Below, one piece after another: positions 25,229 to 34,736 of a stretch of DNA of 64,000 nucleotides. The stretch is taken from the NCBI GenBank assembly GCA_006218045.1, contig VBWB01000002.1, positions 1-64,000 on the forward strand. Reading direction: 5' to 3'. The stretch's first letter is position 1. Each line of letters begins with the position of its first letter. The DNA is from Stygiobacter sp. GTDB lineage: Bacteria; Pseudomonadota; Alphaproteobacteria; Rhodospirillales; Magnetospirillaceae. The notes beneath the pieces are model-generated. The model did no database searches. It saw only the letters and a list, made by a program, of their open reading frames with translations, and was not told where the DNA came from. The translations under genes were made by a program, and so were the position numbers.

Positions 25229-28156
25229 ATGCGGGTCAATGAGCCGGTCAGCGGTCGTGAAATCGAAGTGGCCGATGGCGACATCCTGGTGTCGAAGACC
25301 GATACCGCTGGGCGCATCACCTTCGTCAACCAAACCTTTGTCGACATCAGCGGCTTTACCGCCGAAGAACTGATCGGTTCGCCGCACAATCTGGTCCGCC
25401 ATCCCCATATGCCGCCCGAGGCTTTCGCCGATCTGTGGAAGACGGTCAAGGCCGGCCTGCCCTGGGAAGGCTTGGTCAAGAACCGCAGCAAGAGCGGCGA
25501 CCATTATTGGGTCCAGGCCAACGTCACCCCCGAGATGGAAGGTGGTCGGGTGGTCGGCTACATTTCCATCCGCAGCAAGCCCGCCCGCCAGGATATTCAG
25601 GCGGCCGAACGGCTTTACACCGCCATGCGGGAAGGCCGTCTGGGCAATCGTGAACTGCATGAGGGCCGTCTGATCGATCATGGCCCGACGGCCCGGCTGG
25701 CCGCTTTCGCCCGCTCGCTGGTCGGGCGGGTCGCCGCCATCGTCGTGGCGCTGACGGTCACCGCCGTGATTGCCGCCGTGGTCGGTCTGGTGGGCATGGG
25801 GCACTCAAACCAAGCCATTCGCACCGTTTACGAGGATCGGGTGGTGCCGGCGGCGCAATTGGGGGAGGTGCTGGATCTGCTGCGTGACAGTGCCTTGGTG
25901 GCGGGGCGTTTCGACAAGACGGTCGACGGCGGTGCCCGCATCAAGGCCAATATGGAGCGGGCCGAGGTGGTGTGGCAGGCCTATCTGGCCACCTACCTGA
26001 CCCCGGAAGAGAAGACCATGGCCGAGCGCTACGGTCAGCTAAGGCAAAGCTTGCGGGCGCAGGCCTTCGCCCCACTGATGGAAGGCCGTGTCAGCGATTT
26101 CGAGGAGCATTTCCGCAAAGTGGTGGAGCCGGGTTTCGCCGTCTCGCACGAGCAATTGCGTCAATTGATCCACTTGCAGGAACGGGTGGCCAAGCAGGTT
26201 TATGACGAGGCCGATGCCGATTTCGGCGAACATGCCGGCTTCGGCGTGGTCGTCATGATCGTCGGTCTGATTTTGGCCGTTGCCCTGGCCCGCCACCTGC
26301 TGCGCGGCACCACGGCGCCCTTGGCGCGGATGGAAGCCGGCTTCGCCGCCATTTCCTGCGGTGAACTGGCCGCGATCATTCCGCCCGAGCCCATCCCCGA
26401 TTTCCAGCGGCCCAACGCCATGCTGCGGGCGATGCGGGCCAAGCTGCTCTATGGTCAGTTGGAAAATCGTGAAATCGCCCGTCGCGGCGAAGACCATCTG
26501 AGATCGGAGATGCTGCACCTGACCGAGACCCTGGAGGGCGAGGTGCAGGAAACCGTCGGTGATATTTCCATTCAGGCCCGCCGTCTGTCGGAAGGGGCGG
26601 TGGAGTTGTCGAAAGTGGCCGGCCAGCTGCGCCAGATGGCCGGGCACGTCACCGAGGCGGTGCAGACCACCAGCGGCAACGTGCAGACGGTGGCCGGGGC
26701 CACCGAGGAGCTGGAGGCCTCGAGCCGCGAGATCAGCTCGCAGGTGGTCAGCTCGTCGCAATTGGCGGAAAGCGCCCGCGTCAACGTGGATGAAGCCAGC
26801 CGCCGCGTCGCCGGCCTGTCGGAAGCCACCGCCCGCATCGGCGATGTGGTCACCATGATCCAGAACATCGCCGGTCAGACCCGCATGCTGGCGCTCAACG
26901 CCACCATCGAGGCGGCCCGCGCCGGCGAGGCCGGCAAGGGCTTCGCCGTGGTGGCGGAAGAGGTGAAAAGCCTGGCCAATCAGACCGAGCAGGGCATCGC
27001 CACCGTCAATACCCAGGCCGAGGAAATCGGTCGTACCACACGCGAGGCGGTGGAGACGGTGGAGCAGGTGGCCCAGGTCATCCGCCAGATCGACGCCATC
27101 GCCGGCGAAGTGGCCCGCGCCGCCGACGAACAGCGTTCGGCCACCGCCGAGATCATGGGCAGCGCCGCCCAGGCCGCCGACCATACCCGCTCGGTGGCGG
27201 AAAACGTGTCGTTGATGATGGACGGAGTGGAAGCCACCGGCAACACCGCCACCCGCGTCAACGAATTGTCGGCCATGGTCAGCCGCGACATCGCCGCCTT
27301 GCAGCGCCGCCTGTACGTGATCATGCGCACATCCTATGGCGGCGATCGCCGCGCTGTGCACCGTATCACCGCCGCCTTGCCGTTCAGCTTTGAATACGCC
27401 TCGACCAGGGTGTCGGGCTATACCGGCGATATCAACCTGAAAGGCGCCTTCCTGGTCATCGTCGGTGCCGCCAGCCGACCGCCGGTGGGCACCCGGGGCG
27501 TATTGCGCATCGAAGGTGTCGGCACCATCGAAGCGCGCATCGTCAACGACACCGGCATCGGCCTCAATACCGAATTCCCCGCCGCCGATCGCGAGGCCAA
27601 GAGTGCCCTGGCCCAACGGCTGGAGCAAAGCGAAGGCTTGGACCGTCCCTATCTGGAGATGGCCGCCCAGGTCGCCGCCGCCGCCGCCGGCAAACTGGAA
27701 CAGGCGCTTGCCGCCCGTAGCATCAGCATCGCCGATCTGTTCGATACCGATTACACCCCGATCATCGGCACCGAGCCGGTTCAGGTGATGGCCAAGCACA
27801 CGCAACTGGTGGAAGGGATGTTCCCCGATCTGATCGAGCCGCCATTGTCACGTGATCCATCGGTGGTGTTTTGCTGCATCACCGACCGCAACGGCTATAT
27901 CGCCGCCCACAATCGCAAGTACTCGCAGCCGCAGCGTCCCGGCGAGGTGTTGTGGAACACCGCCAACAGCCGCAACCGTCGTATCTTCGACGACCGCACC
28001 GGCATTTTGGCGGCTCGCACCAGCAAGCCCCTGGCCCACACCTATGCCCGTGACATGGGCGGCGGCACCTTTGTCGTGCTCAAGGAGATGGATATGCCCA
28101 TCACCGTCCAGGGGCGGCATTGGGGCGCCGTGCGCATGGCGCTGAAGCTGGGTTAG
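25229..28156 (+). CDS. Chemoreceptor with PAS, MCP signalling, PilZ-like and extra C-terminal domains
   Basis: This is a 975-residue methyl-accepting chemotaxis protein. An N-terminal cytoplasmic Aer-like PAS domain covers about residues 15-115 ([12 protein letters not shown], then [14 protein letters not shown]). A transmembrane helix lies at 167-190, a four-helix-bundle-like loop at 191-332 and a second helix at about 333-352. The MCP signalling domain has a hairpin tip around [21 protein letters not shown] PilZ-like domain starts near residue 706 (RAVHR, then DINLKG, where N replaces the usual serine). About 155 further residues at the C-terminus form a domain of their own. It is probably an energy- or oxygen-taxis receptor that also responds to cyclic di-GMP. 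The ligand is not evident. Confidence 0.85.
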   Translation: MRVNEPVSGREIEVADGDILVSKTDTAGRITFVNQTFVDISGFTAEELIGSPHNLVRHPHMPPEAFADLWKTVKAGLPWEGLVKNRSKSGDHYWVQANVTPEMEGGRVVGYISIRSKPARQDIQAAERLYTAMREGRLGNRELHEGRLIDHGPTARLAAFARSLVGRVAAIVVALTVTAVIAAVVGLVGMGHSNQAIRTVYEDRVVPAAQLGEVLDLLRDSALVAGRFDKTVDGGARIKANMERAEVVWQAYLATYLTPEEKTMAERYGQLRQSLRAQAFAPLMEGRVSDFEEHFRKVVEPGFAVSHEQLRQLIHLQERVAKQVYDEADADFGEHAGFGVVVMIVGLILAVALARHLLRGTTAPLARMEAGFAAISCGELAAIIPPEPIPDFQRPNAMLRAMRAKLLYGQLENREIARRGEDHLRSEMLHLTETLEGEVQETVGDISIQARRLSEGAVELSKVAGQLRQMAGHVTEAVQTTSGNVQTVAGATEELEASSREISSQVVSSSQLAESARVNVDEASRRVAGLSEATARIGDVVTMIQNIAGQTRMLALNATIEAARAGEAGKGFAVVAEEVKSLANQTEQGIATVNTQAEEIGRTTREAVETVEQVAQVIRQIDAIAGEVARAADEQRSATAEIMGSAAQAADHTRSVAENVSLMMDGVEATGNTATRVNELSAMVSRDIAALQRRLYVIMRTSYGGDRRAVHRITAALPFSFEYASTRVSGYTGDINLKGAFLVIVGAASRPPVGTRGVLRIEGVGTIEARIVNDTGIGLNTEFPAADREAKSALAQRLEQSEGLDRPYLEMAAQVAAAAAGKLEQALAARSISIADLFDTDYTPIIGTEPVQVMAKHTQLVEGMFPDLIEPPLSRDPSVVFCCITDRNGYIAAHNRKYSQPQRPGEVLWNTANSRNRRIFDDRTGILAARTSKPLAHTYARDMGGGTFVVLKEMDMPITVQGRHWGAVRMALKLG

Positions 28157-28182
28157 AAGAGGCTTAGGGGTTGGGGGGCGGC

Positions 28183-28437
28183 TCAGGCGGCGGCCAGGGC
28201 TTCTTCCACGGCGAGGACGGCGAAATTGTGGGAAGCACCGGCAAAATGCAGGATGCGGCCCACCGGATCGTTGGCCGGATCGGCGACCATCTGATGAGCG
28301 TCGGCATGGCTCAGGCCGCAGCGCACCAGCACCCGCACATAAATTTCGTGGACGTCCAGATGTCTTCCGGCGTTGGCGGCGCTGTGACGAGCACCATCAA
28401 TCAGGGCATGGATACGTTCGGCAGTGGACAGGGACAT
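28183..28437 (-). CDS. Small hypothetical protein
   Basis: This 84-residue cytoplasmic protein is of unknown family. It is rich in alanine and histidine (MSLSTAERIHALIDGARHSA at the start) and has no signal, membrane segment or cysteine pair. It looks genuine because a strong GGAGG lies 16-20 bases before its ATG, a somewhat long but usable distance, and because its base composition matches its neighbours. It converges with the chemoreceptor gene. I cannot name a function. Confidence 0.55.
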   Translation of the reverse strand: MSLSTAERIHALIDGARHSAANAGRHLDVHEIYVRVLVRCGLSHADAHQMVADPANDPVGRILHFAGASHNFAVLAVEEALAAA

Positions 28438-28718
28438 GATCTGACTAAACCTCCTTGGTCCGGCGGCGGGCCGGGATAAACAAGCGGAGGTTTCCTCGGT
28501 CCTGACGTTGCAGGAAGACGTCGTTTGCCAACGTCGGGTAATTATGGTGCCAAGGCATTAATAATTCCTTAGGACTTCTATGTCGGTGCACTGGCGAATG
28601 TCAAGAACCTCTTGTGCCGGGTATCTCCAACATTTTTGAATATAATGTTTCAGCCTGTTTACCGGGTGTTCAATCACAGCCCAAAGCCCTGACATAGTCT
28701 ATCGGTATAAGTGGCCCT

Positions 28719-28925
28719 ATGACCAATTGGACCTGGGCCATGCTGTTCGCCTTGATCGACCGATTTCTGGAACCGTTTTCGCCGGTGCTGATCCGTCCCG
28801 TCAGCAAAGCCGGCGGTTCCGACACGCCGCCCCAGCCGACCACGGATCTGTTGGTCCGTCGCTATTATCAAAATGCTCTGCCGAGCGGCGCCAAGTCACG
28901 CGTCGAGGAGGACGAATGTTCATGA
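28719..28925 (+). CDS. Possible small leader gene before the PilZ gene
   Basis: This is a 68-residue reading frame starting MTNWTWAMLFALIDRF. It could form one short amphipathic or membrane helix. Its stop overlaps the start of the following PilZ gene, which suggests translational coupling. No convincing ribosome-binding site precedes it. It may be genuine or chance. The 281-base spacer before it (28438-28718) is AT-rich for this genome and shows no other gene. Confidence 0.35.
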   Translation: MTNWTWAMLFALIDRFLEPFSPVLIRPVSKAGGSDTPPQPTTDLLVRRYYQNALPSGAKSRVEEDECS

Positions 28926-29290
28926 AACGCCATGCCATCGACGCGCGGGAGAGCGCCCTGATCGGCGACTTCGACCGCCGCCGCCATTCCCGCCACGAAG
29001 GCGCCGGTCTGGTGATCGAGATCGAAGGGCAAAGTTTTCCGGTGGTCGATGTTTCCACCGGCGGCATCAGTCTGCGCGACCTTGACCGCAAGATCGGCGA
29101 CCGTTTCCGTCTGGTGCTCACCCGCTCGGGCGGTTTGGCCGGCATCGCCACCGAATGTCAGGTGGTGGGCAAGGACGGCCGTCTGCTGCGGTTGAGCTTC
29201 ACCCGTCCGACCTTGCCGCTGCTGCGTCTGGTGGTCGCCCATGTCAGCACTCTGACCGGGGTGGCGCCGCATCTGCTGAAGTTCGAGTAG
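28916..29290 (+). CDS. Small PilZ-domain protein
   Basis: This is a probable single-domain cyclic di-GMP receptor of about 124 residues. The N-terminal motif RRRHSRHE supplies the RxxxR arginines, and DVSTGGISL supplies the D-x-S-x2-G signature, so both binding motifs are intact. GAGGAGGA precedes two in-frame ATGs at 28916 and 28922, and either may be used. No membrane segment is present. It could connect the diguanylate cyclase encoded nearby to motility or surface behaviour. Confidence 0.8.
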   Translation: MFMKRHAIDARESALIGDFDRRRHSRHEGAGLVIEIEGQSFPVVDVSTGGISLRDLDRKIGDRFRLVLTRSGGLAGIATECQVVGKDGRLLRLSFTRPTLPLLRLVVAHVSTLTGVAPHLLKFE

Positions 29291-29307
29291 CGGGCGGCAG
29301 CCGCCGC

Positions 29308-32031
29308 TCACGCGGTTTCCGGCGGTTCCGGTTCGGTCACCGCCGGCTTCTTCAGATCGTATTCCACCTCGACGATGTCGCCATCAATGGTCTTGGTCTG
29401 GACGAAACCCAGATGCTCGACGAATTTCAGCATGCGGCGATTGTCCTTCAGTACCTGACCGACGATGGCATGGGTGCCGCGCGACCGGCAATATTCGATC
29501 ATCTTGACCAGCAGGCGCTTGCCCAGGCCAGAGCCTTTGAGGTCCGAGCGCACCACCACGGCGAACTCCGCCGCCTCGTTGTCGGGATCGGTGACGGTGC
29601 GGACCACGCCCAGGGTTTCCTTGGCGCCGTCGGGCAAGGTCAGCTCGCCGATGAAGGCCATTTCGCGGTCATAATCGATCTGGGTCAATCGCGCCATTTC
29701 GCTGTGCGGCAATTCATGCACCAGACCGAAGAAGCGGAAGCGGATATCCTCGGGGGTCAGCTTGGACACCAGAACGTGGTGGTTGGGTTCGTCCTCGGGC
29801 CGGATCGGACGCAGCAGCACCTGACGACCGTCGGTCATGGTGAACCATTCCTCCTGCTCCGCCGGATAGGGGCGGATGGCCAGGCGGTCGCTGGCCCCGG
29901 CGGGCACCGGCGCCACTTTGATGGCGGCATCCAGGGCCAGCACGCCGTCGGCGTCGCAGCGCAACGGGTTGATGTCGAGCTCGATGATTTCCGGCAGGTC
30001 GATGACCATCTGCGACACCTGGATCAGGGTCATGTGCAGGGCATCCAGATTGGCCGGCGGGCGACCGCGATAGCCCTTCAGCAGGCGGGCGACGCGGGTG
30101 CGCTGGATCAGTTCGGCGGCCAGATTGAGATTGAGGGGCGGCAAGGCGACGGCGCGGTCGCCGATCACTTCCACCGCCACGCCGCCTTGGCCGAACAGGA
30201 TGACCGGGCCGAAGATGGGATCGGTGGCGACGCCGACGATCAGTTCCTGGGTGCCGGGGCGCCGGGTGATCATGGGCTGGACGGTAAAGCCCTCGATGCG
30301 GGCCTCGGGATAGGTGGCCTTGACCCGGTCCAGCATGGCACAGGCGGCTTTTTCCACATCGAACGGTCCGGTCAGGTTCAGCACCACGCCGCCCACGTCG
30401 GATTTATGGACGATGTCGGTGGACAGAATCTTCAGCGCCACCGGACCGTCGATGGTCTTGGCGATGCGGCTGGCTTCGGCCGGGTTGCCGGCGATATGGG
30501 TGGGGACGGTGGGAATGCCATAGGCGGACAACACCGTTTTGGCCTCGGCCTCGGTCAGGATGTTGTCGCCGCGTTCCATCACCTCGGCGATGACGCCCTT
30601 GGCCAGGGCCACGTCGGGGACGAAGTCGGTGGCGGCGGAGGCCGGCACTTCCATCAGCATTTCCTGGTTCTTGCGGTATTCCAGCAAATGCAGATAGCCC
30701 TGCACGGCGGCGCGCGGGGTCTCGAAGGTGGGGACGCCGGCATCGGCGAATTTGCGGCGGGCGCCGGCGACCTTTTGATGGCCGACCCAGCAGGTCATGA
30801 TGTTGGCCCGCGGCTTGTCCTTGTAGACCTTGATCACCGCCTCGGCCACTTCGTCCGGGTTGGAGATGGCGGTGGGGGCGTACATCACCAGCACGGCATC
30901 GATGCACTTGCAATCCAGCAGGATGCTCAAGGTCTTGGCATAGCGTTCGCCGCCGGCATCGCCGACCACGTCGATGGGGTTGCCGCGCGACCAGTTGGGC
31001 GGCAACAGCGCGTTGAGCTTATCGACCACGTCCAAGGGCAGATCGGCCAGTTCACCGCCGCCATCGGCCAGATCGTCGGCGGCGATGACCCCCAGGCCGC
31101 CGCCATTGGTGACGATGGCCAGACGCTTGCCCTTCATCGGGCGCGAGCGGGCCAGGGTTTCGACGGCACCGAAGATTTCCTCGATGTCCTGCACCCGCAG
31201 CATGCCCGAGCGGCGGATGGCGGCGTCGAACACCAGATCGGAGCCGGCCAGTGCCCCGGTATGGGACGAGGCGGCCAGGGCGCCCTCGGTCGAGCGCCCG
31301 GCCTTGATGGCCAGGATGGGCTTGTTGCGGGCGGCGGCACGGGCGGCGGACATGAAGTTGCGCCGCTCGTCCACCGTTTGCAGATAAAGCAGGATGGCCC
31401 GGGTATGGGGGTCGCTGCCCAGGTAGTCGAGAATATGGCCGAAATCCACGTCCATGCTTTCGCCGGTATGGATGAAATGGGAGAAGCCGATGCCCTTGGC
31501 GCAGGCCCAATCCAGCACGGCGCTGCACAGTGCGCCCGATTGCGAGACGAAGGCGATCTTGCCGGCGGGGGCGATATCGGGGGCGAAACTGGCGTTCAGG
31601 CCGATGCCGGGAACCAGCATGCCGATGGAATTGGGGCCAAGCACGCGGATGTCGTGGGCTTTGGCTTCGGCGCGGACGCTGTCGAACACCGAAAGTCCAG
31701 AACTGGAATCGGCGCAGTGTTGCAGGCCGGCGGTCATGATGCAGGCCGCCTTGGCCCCCTTTTCCCCCAGGGCGCGCATGGTCGCCACCAGTTCAGGCGC
31801 CGGTGAACACACCAGCGCCAGATCGGGCGCTTGCGGCAGGCTGGCGACATCGGGGTAGGCCAAGACGCCGCAAATGGACTTTTCCGTCCCCACCGGCATG
31901 ATCGGGCCTTGGAAATTGCCCTGGATCAAGTTGCGCATGACCACCGCGCCGGGGGAATTGGCCTTGGTGCTGGCCCCGATCACCGCGACCGATTGCGGAC
32001 GGAACAACGCCTTCAAATTGCGCACACCCAT
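29308..32031 (-). CDS. Pat-type protein lysine acetyltransferase (ACD-like plus GNAT)
   Basis: This is a 907-residue two-part enzyme. The first about 700 residues resemble ADP-forming acetyl-CoA synthetase: a CoA-binding domain starting NLKALFRPQSVAVIGAS, a ligase domain and an ATP-grasp part. The C-terminal about 170 residues are a GNAT domain with GSGLGKRLLVKMIEYC as the acetyl-CoA site. Proteins of this layout (Pat/YfiQ) acetylate and switch off acetyl-CoA synthetase and other enzymes, and the ligase part mostly senses ligands. I chose the ATG at 32031, which GAGGGA precedes. Some family members keep ligase activity, so that remains possible. The acetyl-phosphate genes nearby fit this role. 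Confidence 0.88.
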   Translation of the reverse strand: MGVRNLKALFRPQSVAVIGASTKANSPGAVVMRNLIQGNFQGPIMPVGTEKSICGVLAYPDVASLPQAPDLALVCSPAPELVATMRALGEKGAKAACIMTAGLQHCADSSSGLSVFDSVRAEAKAHDIRVLGPNSIGMLVPGIGLNASFAPDIAPAGKIAFVSQSGALCSAVLDWACAKGIGFSHFIHTGESMDVDFGHILDYLGSDPHTRAILLYLQTVDERRNFMSAARAAARNKPILAIKAGRSTEGALAASSHTGALAGSDLVFDAAIRRSGMLRVQDIEEIFGAVETLARSRPMKGKRLAIVTNGGGLGVIAADDLADGGGELADLPLDVVDKLNALLPPNWSRGNPIDVVGDAGGERYAKTLSILLDCKCIDAVLVMYAPTAISNPDEVAEAVIKVYKDKPRANIMTCWVGHQKVAGARRKFADAGVPTFETPRAAVQGYLHLLEYRKNQEMLMEVPASAATDFVPDVALAKGVIAEVMERGDNILTEAEAKTVLSAYGIPTVPTHIAGNPAEASRIAKTIDGPVALKILSTDIVHKSDVGGVVLNLTGPFDVEKAACAMLDRVKATYPEARIEGFTVQPMITRRPGTQELIVGVATDPIFGPVILFGQGGVAVEVIGDRAVALPPLNLNLAAELIQRTRVARLLKGYRGRPPANLDALHMTLIQVSQMVIDLPEIIELDINPLRCDADGVLALDAAIKVAPVPAGASDRLAIRPYPAEQEEWFTMTDGRQVLLRPIRPEDEPNHHVLVSKLTPEDIRFRFFGLVHELPHSEMARLTQIDYDREMAFIGELTLPDGAKETLGVVRTVTDPDNEAAEFAVVVRSDLKGSGLGKRLLVKMIEYCRSRGTHAIVGQVLKDNRRMLKFVEHLGFVQTKTIDGDIVEVEYDLKKPAVTEPEPPETA

Positions 32032-32128
32032 GATTTCCCTCGGTACGACCAATAGTCTTGGGTCGCAACCTTAGACCTGTATGTTGTGCGCTGCAATATG
32101 CGGAAAACACTAATTGGTGGATGGCGGT

Positions 32129-33091
32129 TCACTCGGGCACGAACAATGTCCCTTTCAGGATCGTCGCCATGGTGCGTGCCGCGACGATGACGACGACCAC
32201 GCTGGCCAGGGCCAGCAGGACCAGGGCCACCAACGGCCATGCTCCCGCCGGGGCGCGGCCAGCGTGTTCCAGCGCCGCCAGGGCGACGGCATCGAGCGGG
32301 AAGGTGAAGGCCCACCACGACAGGGCAAAGGGCAGGCCGATGAAGCTTTTTGCCTTGGCCAGCAGCACCAGGGTCAGGAACAGGGCGCCGTTGACCAGCA
32401 CCAGGGCAAAGGCATCCTCGGCCCCGGTCAGCCCCACATAGGCGACATAGCCGATGGAAGGCGGCGGCAGCAGGATGAACAAGGTAGGCATCAGCCGCGG
32501 CGGCAGCGCATCGTGAAAGATCACCCGATAAAGGATGATGGTCAGCATGGGTAGCCAGAACAGCAGGCCCACCGACAGGAAGAACCAGGAAACTTCCATC
32601 TGCCCCAGACGCACGCCCAGGATGGGGACGATGATGTTGCCGACGATGGGGATGAACCAAGCGGCGTTGACGTGATGGATTTCCTGCTTGTGCACCATCC
32701 AGCGCACGATCAGGCGAATGGTCAGGGTCAGTTGCAGCACCGCCCCCAAGACCCACAGGATCAGAGCGGCGGGCGCCGCATAGGGATAAAGCCCGCTGGC
32801 CAACAACAAGATGGCGATGGGAATGGTGGAGAAAAAGGCGGAACGAACCGGGTGGTTGAATTCGCTCACCACCGCCGGAAAAAATCGCGCGGCCTTGGCC
32901 CCGTAGGTAAGGACGGCGGCAATGAAGGCCAGGGCGGCCACGGCGAGGACCGCTTCCCCCACCAGGGACGGTAATCCCATCAGCGCCGCGCCCTTGCGCC
33001 AGGCCAGCCCCAGTCCGGCTAGGCCCATCACCGAGGCGAACAGGGTTACCGGCACGTGGGGCAGGGGGGAATGATTGGCGACGGCATTCAT
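32129..33091 (-). CDS. TDT/SLAC1-family membrane transporter
   Basis: This is an integral membrane protein of 320 residues with about ten hydrophobic segments. The pattern resembles the tellurite-resistance/dicarboxylate transporter family (TehA, SLAC1). The motif FNHPVRSAFFSTIPIA near the end of the second helix is characteristic. TehA-type proteins behave as anion channels, so export of tellurite, sulfite or organic anions is possible but unproven. I preferred the ATG at 33091 (MNAVANHSPLP) over an upstream ATG at 33124. It is followed by the Pat gene, 97 bases downstream. Confidence 0.82.
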   Translation of the reverse strand: MNAVANHSPLPHVPVTLFASVMGLAGLGLAWRKGAALMGLPSLVGEAVLAVAALAFIAAVLTYGAKAARFFPAVVSEFNHPVRSAFFSTIPIAILLLASGLYPYAAPAALILWVLGAVLQLTLTIRLIVRWMVHKQEIHHVNAAWFIPIVGNIIVPILGVRLGQMEVSWFFLSVGLLFWLPMLTIILYRVIFHDALPPRLMPTLFILLPPPSIGYVAYVGLTGAEDAFALVLVNGALFLTLVLLAKAKSFIGLPFALSWWAFTFPLDAVALAALEHAGRAPAGAWPLVALVLLALASVVVVIVAARTMATILKGTLFVPE

Positions 33092-33312
33092 GGCGGCGGT
33101 CCCGGAAGTTGATATTAGGCACATCTAATGTTTTGCGTTTCGACTCGCAAGAGGGGGACACGCAGGCGTGCCATGCGTCAAGCGGGCTTGTGTCGCTTGA
33201 TTTCAGCTCACGATGACCGATTGATGAAGGATTGGTTCTGGCGGATGTACAGGCCTATTGTTCGTGGGTATATTCCGCAACGCAACATGACGTGCCGGAA
33301 ATGGAGTTGGCA

Positions 33313-34722
33313 ATGGTCGAGATGATGGAAAACCGCACTTGGGCTGATATCAAGATCGGCGACAGCGCCAGCGTCACCCGGACTTGCCGTATGGAAGATG
33401 TCGAGCTGTTCGGCGTCAGCACCGGCGATCTCAACCCCACCCATTACAATGCCGAGCAGGCGCAAAGCCTGGCGCATCACCGCAAGGTGATGGCGCATTC
33501 GTTGTGGACCGGATCGTTGCTGTCGGCGGTTCTGGGCAACGAATTGCCCGGTGCCGGCACCGTCTATCGCAGTCAAAGCTTCGACTTCCAGTTGCCGGTG
33601 GAGGTGGGCGACACCGTCACCGTCTCCATCATCGCGACGGAAAAGATCGAGCCCAGCGACGTGGTCTTCGCCTGCAAGGCGGTCAACCAGAACGGCGCCC
33701 AGGTGTTCACCGGCACCGCCCGGGTGACGGCGCCGACGCAAAAGGTGATCCAACCGCGCACCGAATTGCATGAAGTCTCCCTGCGCCGCCGTCACCATGT
33801 GTTCGAGGACATCATCGAGCGTTGCGCGCCGTTGGACCCCATTTCGGTGGCGGTCTGCCATCCGTGCGACCAGGTGTCGCTGGAAGGCCCGATCGAGGCC
33901 TATAAGCTGGGCCTGATCAACCCCATCCTGGTGGGGCCGGAAACCAAGATCCGCTCGCTCGCCGCCGAATTCGGCTTCGACCTGACCGGACTGCGCATCA
34001 TCGACACCCAGCACAGCCATGAATCGGCGGAAAAGTCGGTGGAACTGTGCCGCACCGGCCAGGCCGAGGCGCTGATGAAGGGCAGCCTGCACACCGACGA
34101 GATGATGCATGAAGTGGCCAGCCGCGCCACCGGCCTGCGCACCGGGCGGCGCATCAGCCACGTCTTCGTCATGGACGTGCCGACCTATCCCAAGATGCTG
34201 CTGATCTCGGACGCCGCCATCAACATCTATCCGAGTCTGGAAGACAAGGTGGACATCGCCCAGAACGCCATCGACCTGGCCCTGTGCATGGGCGTGGTGA
34301 TGCCCAAGGTGGCCATCCTGTCGGCGGTGGAAACGGTGTACCCCAAGATCAATTCCACCATCGAGGCGGCGGCTTTGTGCAAGATGGCCGATCGCGGCCA
34401 GATCACCGGCGCCATTCTGGACGGCCCCTTGGCCTTCGACAACGCCATCTCGGCGGAAGCGGCCAAGATCAAGAAGATCAATTCCCCCGTCGCCGGTCAG
34501 GCTGATATCCTGCTGGTGCCCGATCTGGAGGCCGGCAACATGCTGGCCAAGCAATTGTCCTATTTGGCCGATGCCGATGCCGCCGGCATCGTGCTCGGCG
34601 CCCGGGTGCCCATCGTGCTGACCAGCCGCGCCGATTCGGCCAAGGCCCGTCTGGCCAGTTGCGCCGTCGCCGTGTTGTTCGCCCATGCCCGCCGCACCGC
34701 CGGCAAGGTCGCTGCCCAGTAA
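33313..34722 (+). CDS. MaoC hotdog-phosphate acetyltransferase fusion
   Basis: This is a bifunctional protein of 469 residues. The first about 140 residues form a MaoC-like hotdog domain (STGDLNPTHYNAEQA holds the catalytic D and H of an R-specific enoyl-CoA hydratase). Residues about 160-469 match the phosphate acetyl/butyryltransferase family, with DAAINIYPSLEDKVDIAQNA. It should interconvert acetyl-CoA or butyryl-CoA and the acyl-phosphate. I chose the ATG at 33313 because GGAG precedes it by six bases. ackA follows 15 bases later, so the pair makes and uses acetyl phosphate. The link to polyhydroxyalkanoate metabolism is inference. Confidence 0.9.
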   Translation: MVEMMENRTWADIKIGDSASVTRTCRMEDVELFGVSTGDLNPTHYNAEQAQSLAHHRKVMAHSLWTGSLLSAVLGNELPGAGTVYRSQSFDFQLPVEVGDTVTVSIIATEKIEPSDVVFACKAVNQNGAQVFTGTARVTAPTQKVIQPRTELHEVSLRRRHHVFEDIIERCAPLDPISVAVCHPCDQVSLEGPIEAYKLGLINPILVGPETKIRSLAAEFGFDLTGLRIIDTQHSHESAEKSVELCRTGQAEALMKGSLHTDEMMHEVASRATGLRTGRRISHVFVMDVPTYPKMLLISDAAINIYPSLEDKVDIAQNAIDLALCMGVVMPKVAILSAVETVYPKINSTIEAAALCKMADRGQITGAILDGPLAFDNAISAEAAKIKKINSPVAGQADILLVPDLEAGNMLAKQLSYLADADAAGIVLGARVPIVLTSRADSAKARLASCAVAVLFAHARRTAGKVAAQ

Positions 34723-34736
34723 GAAAGGAACAGGTC

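Noticed and set aside
29155-31806. 883-codon rightward frame opposite the Pat-type gene
   Set aside because: It is an antisense shadow with Gly/His/Gln-rich low-complexity translation. The leftward frame has clear domains from end to end.
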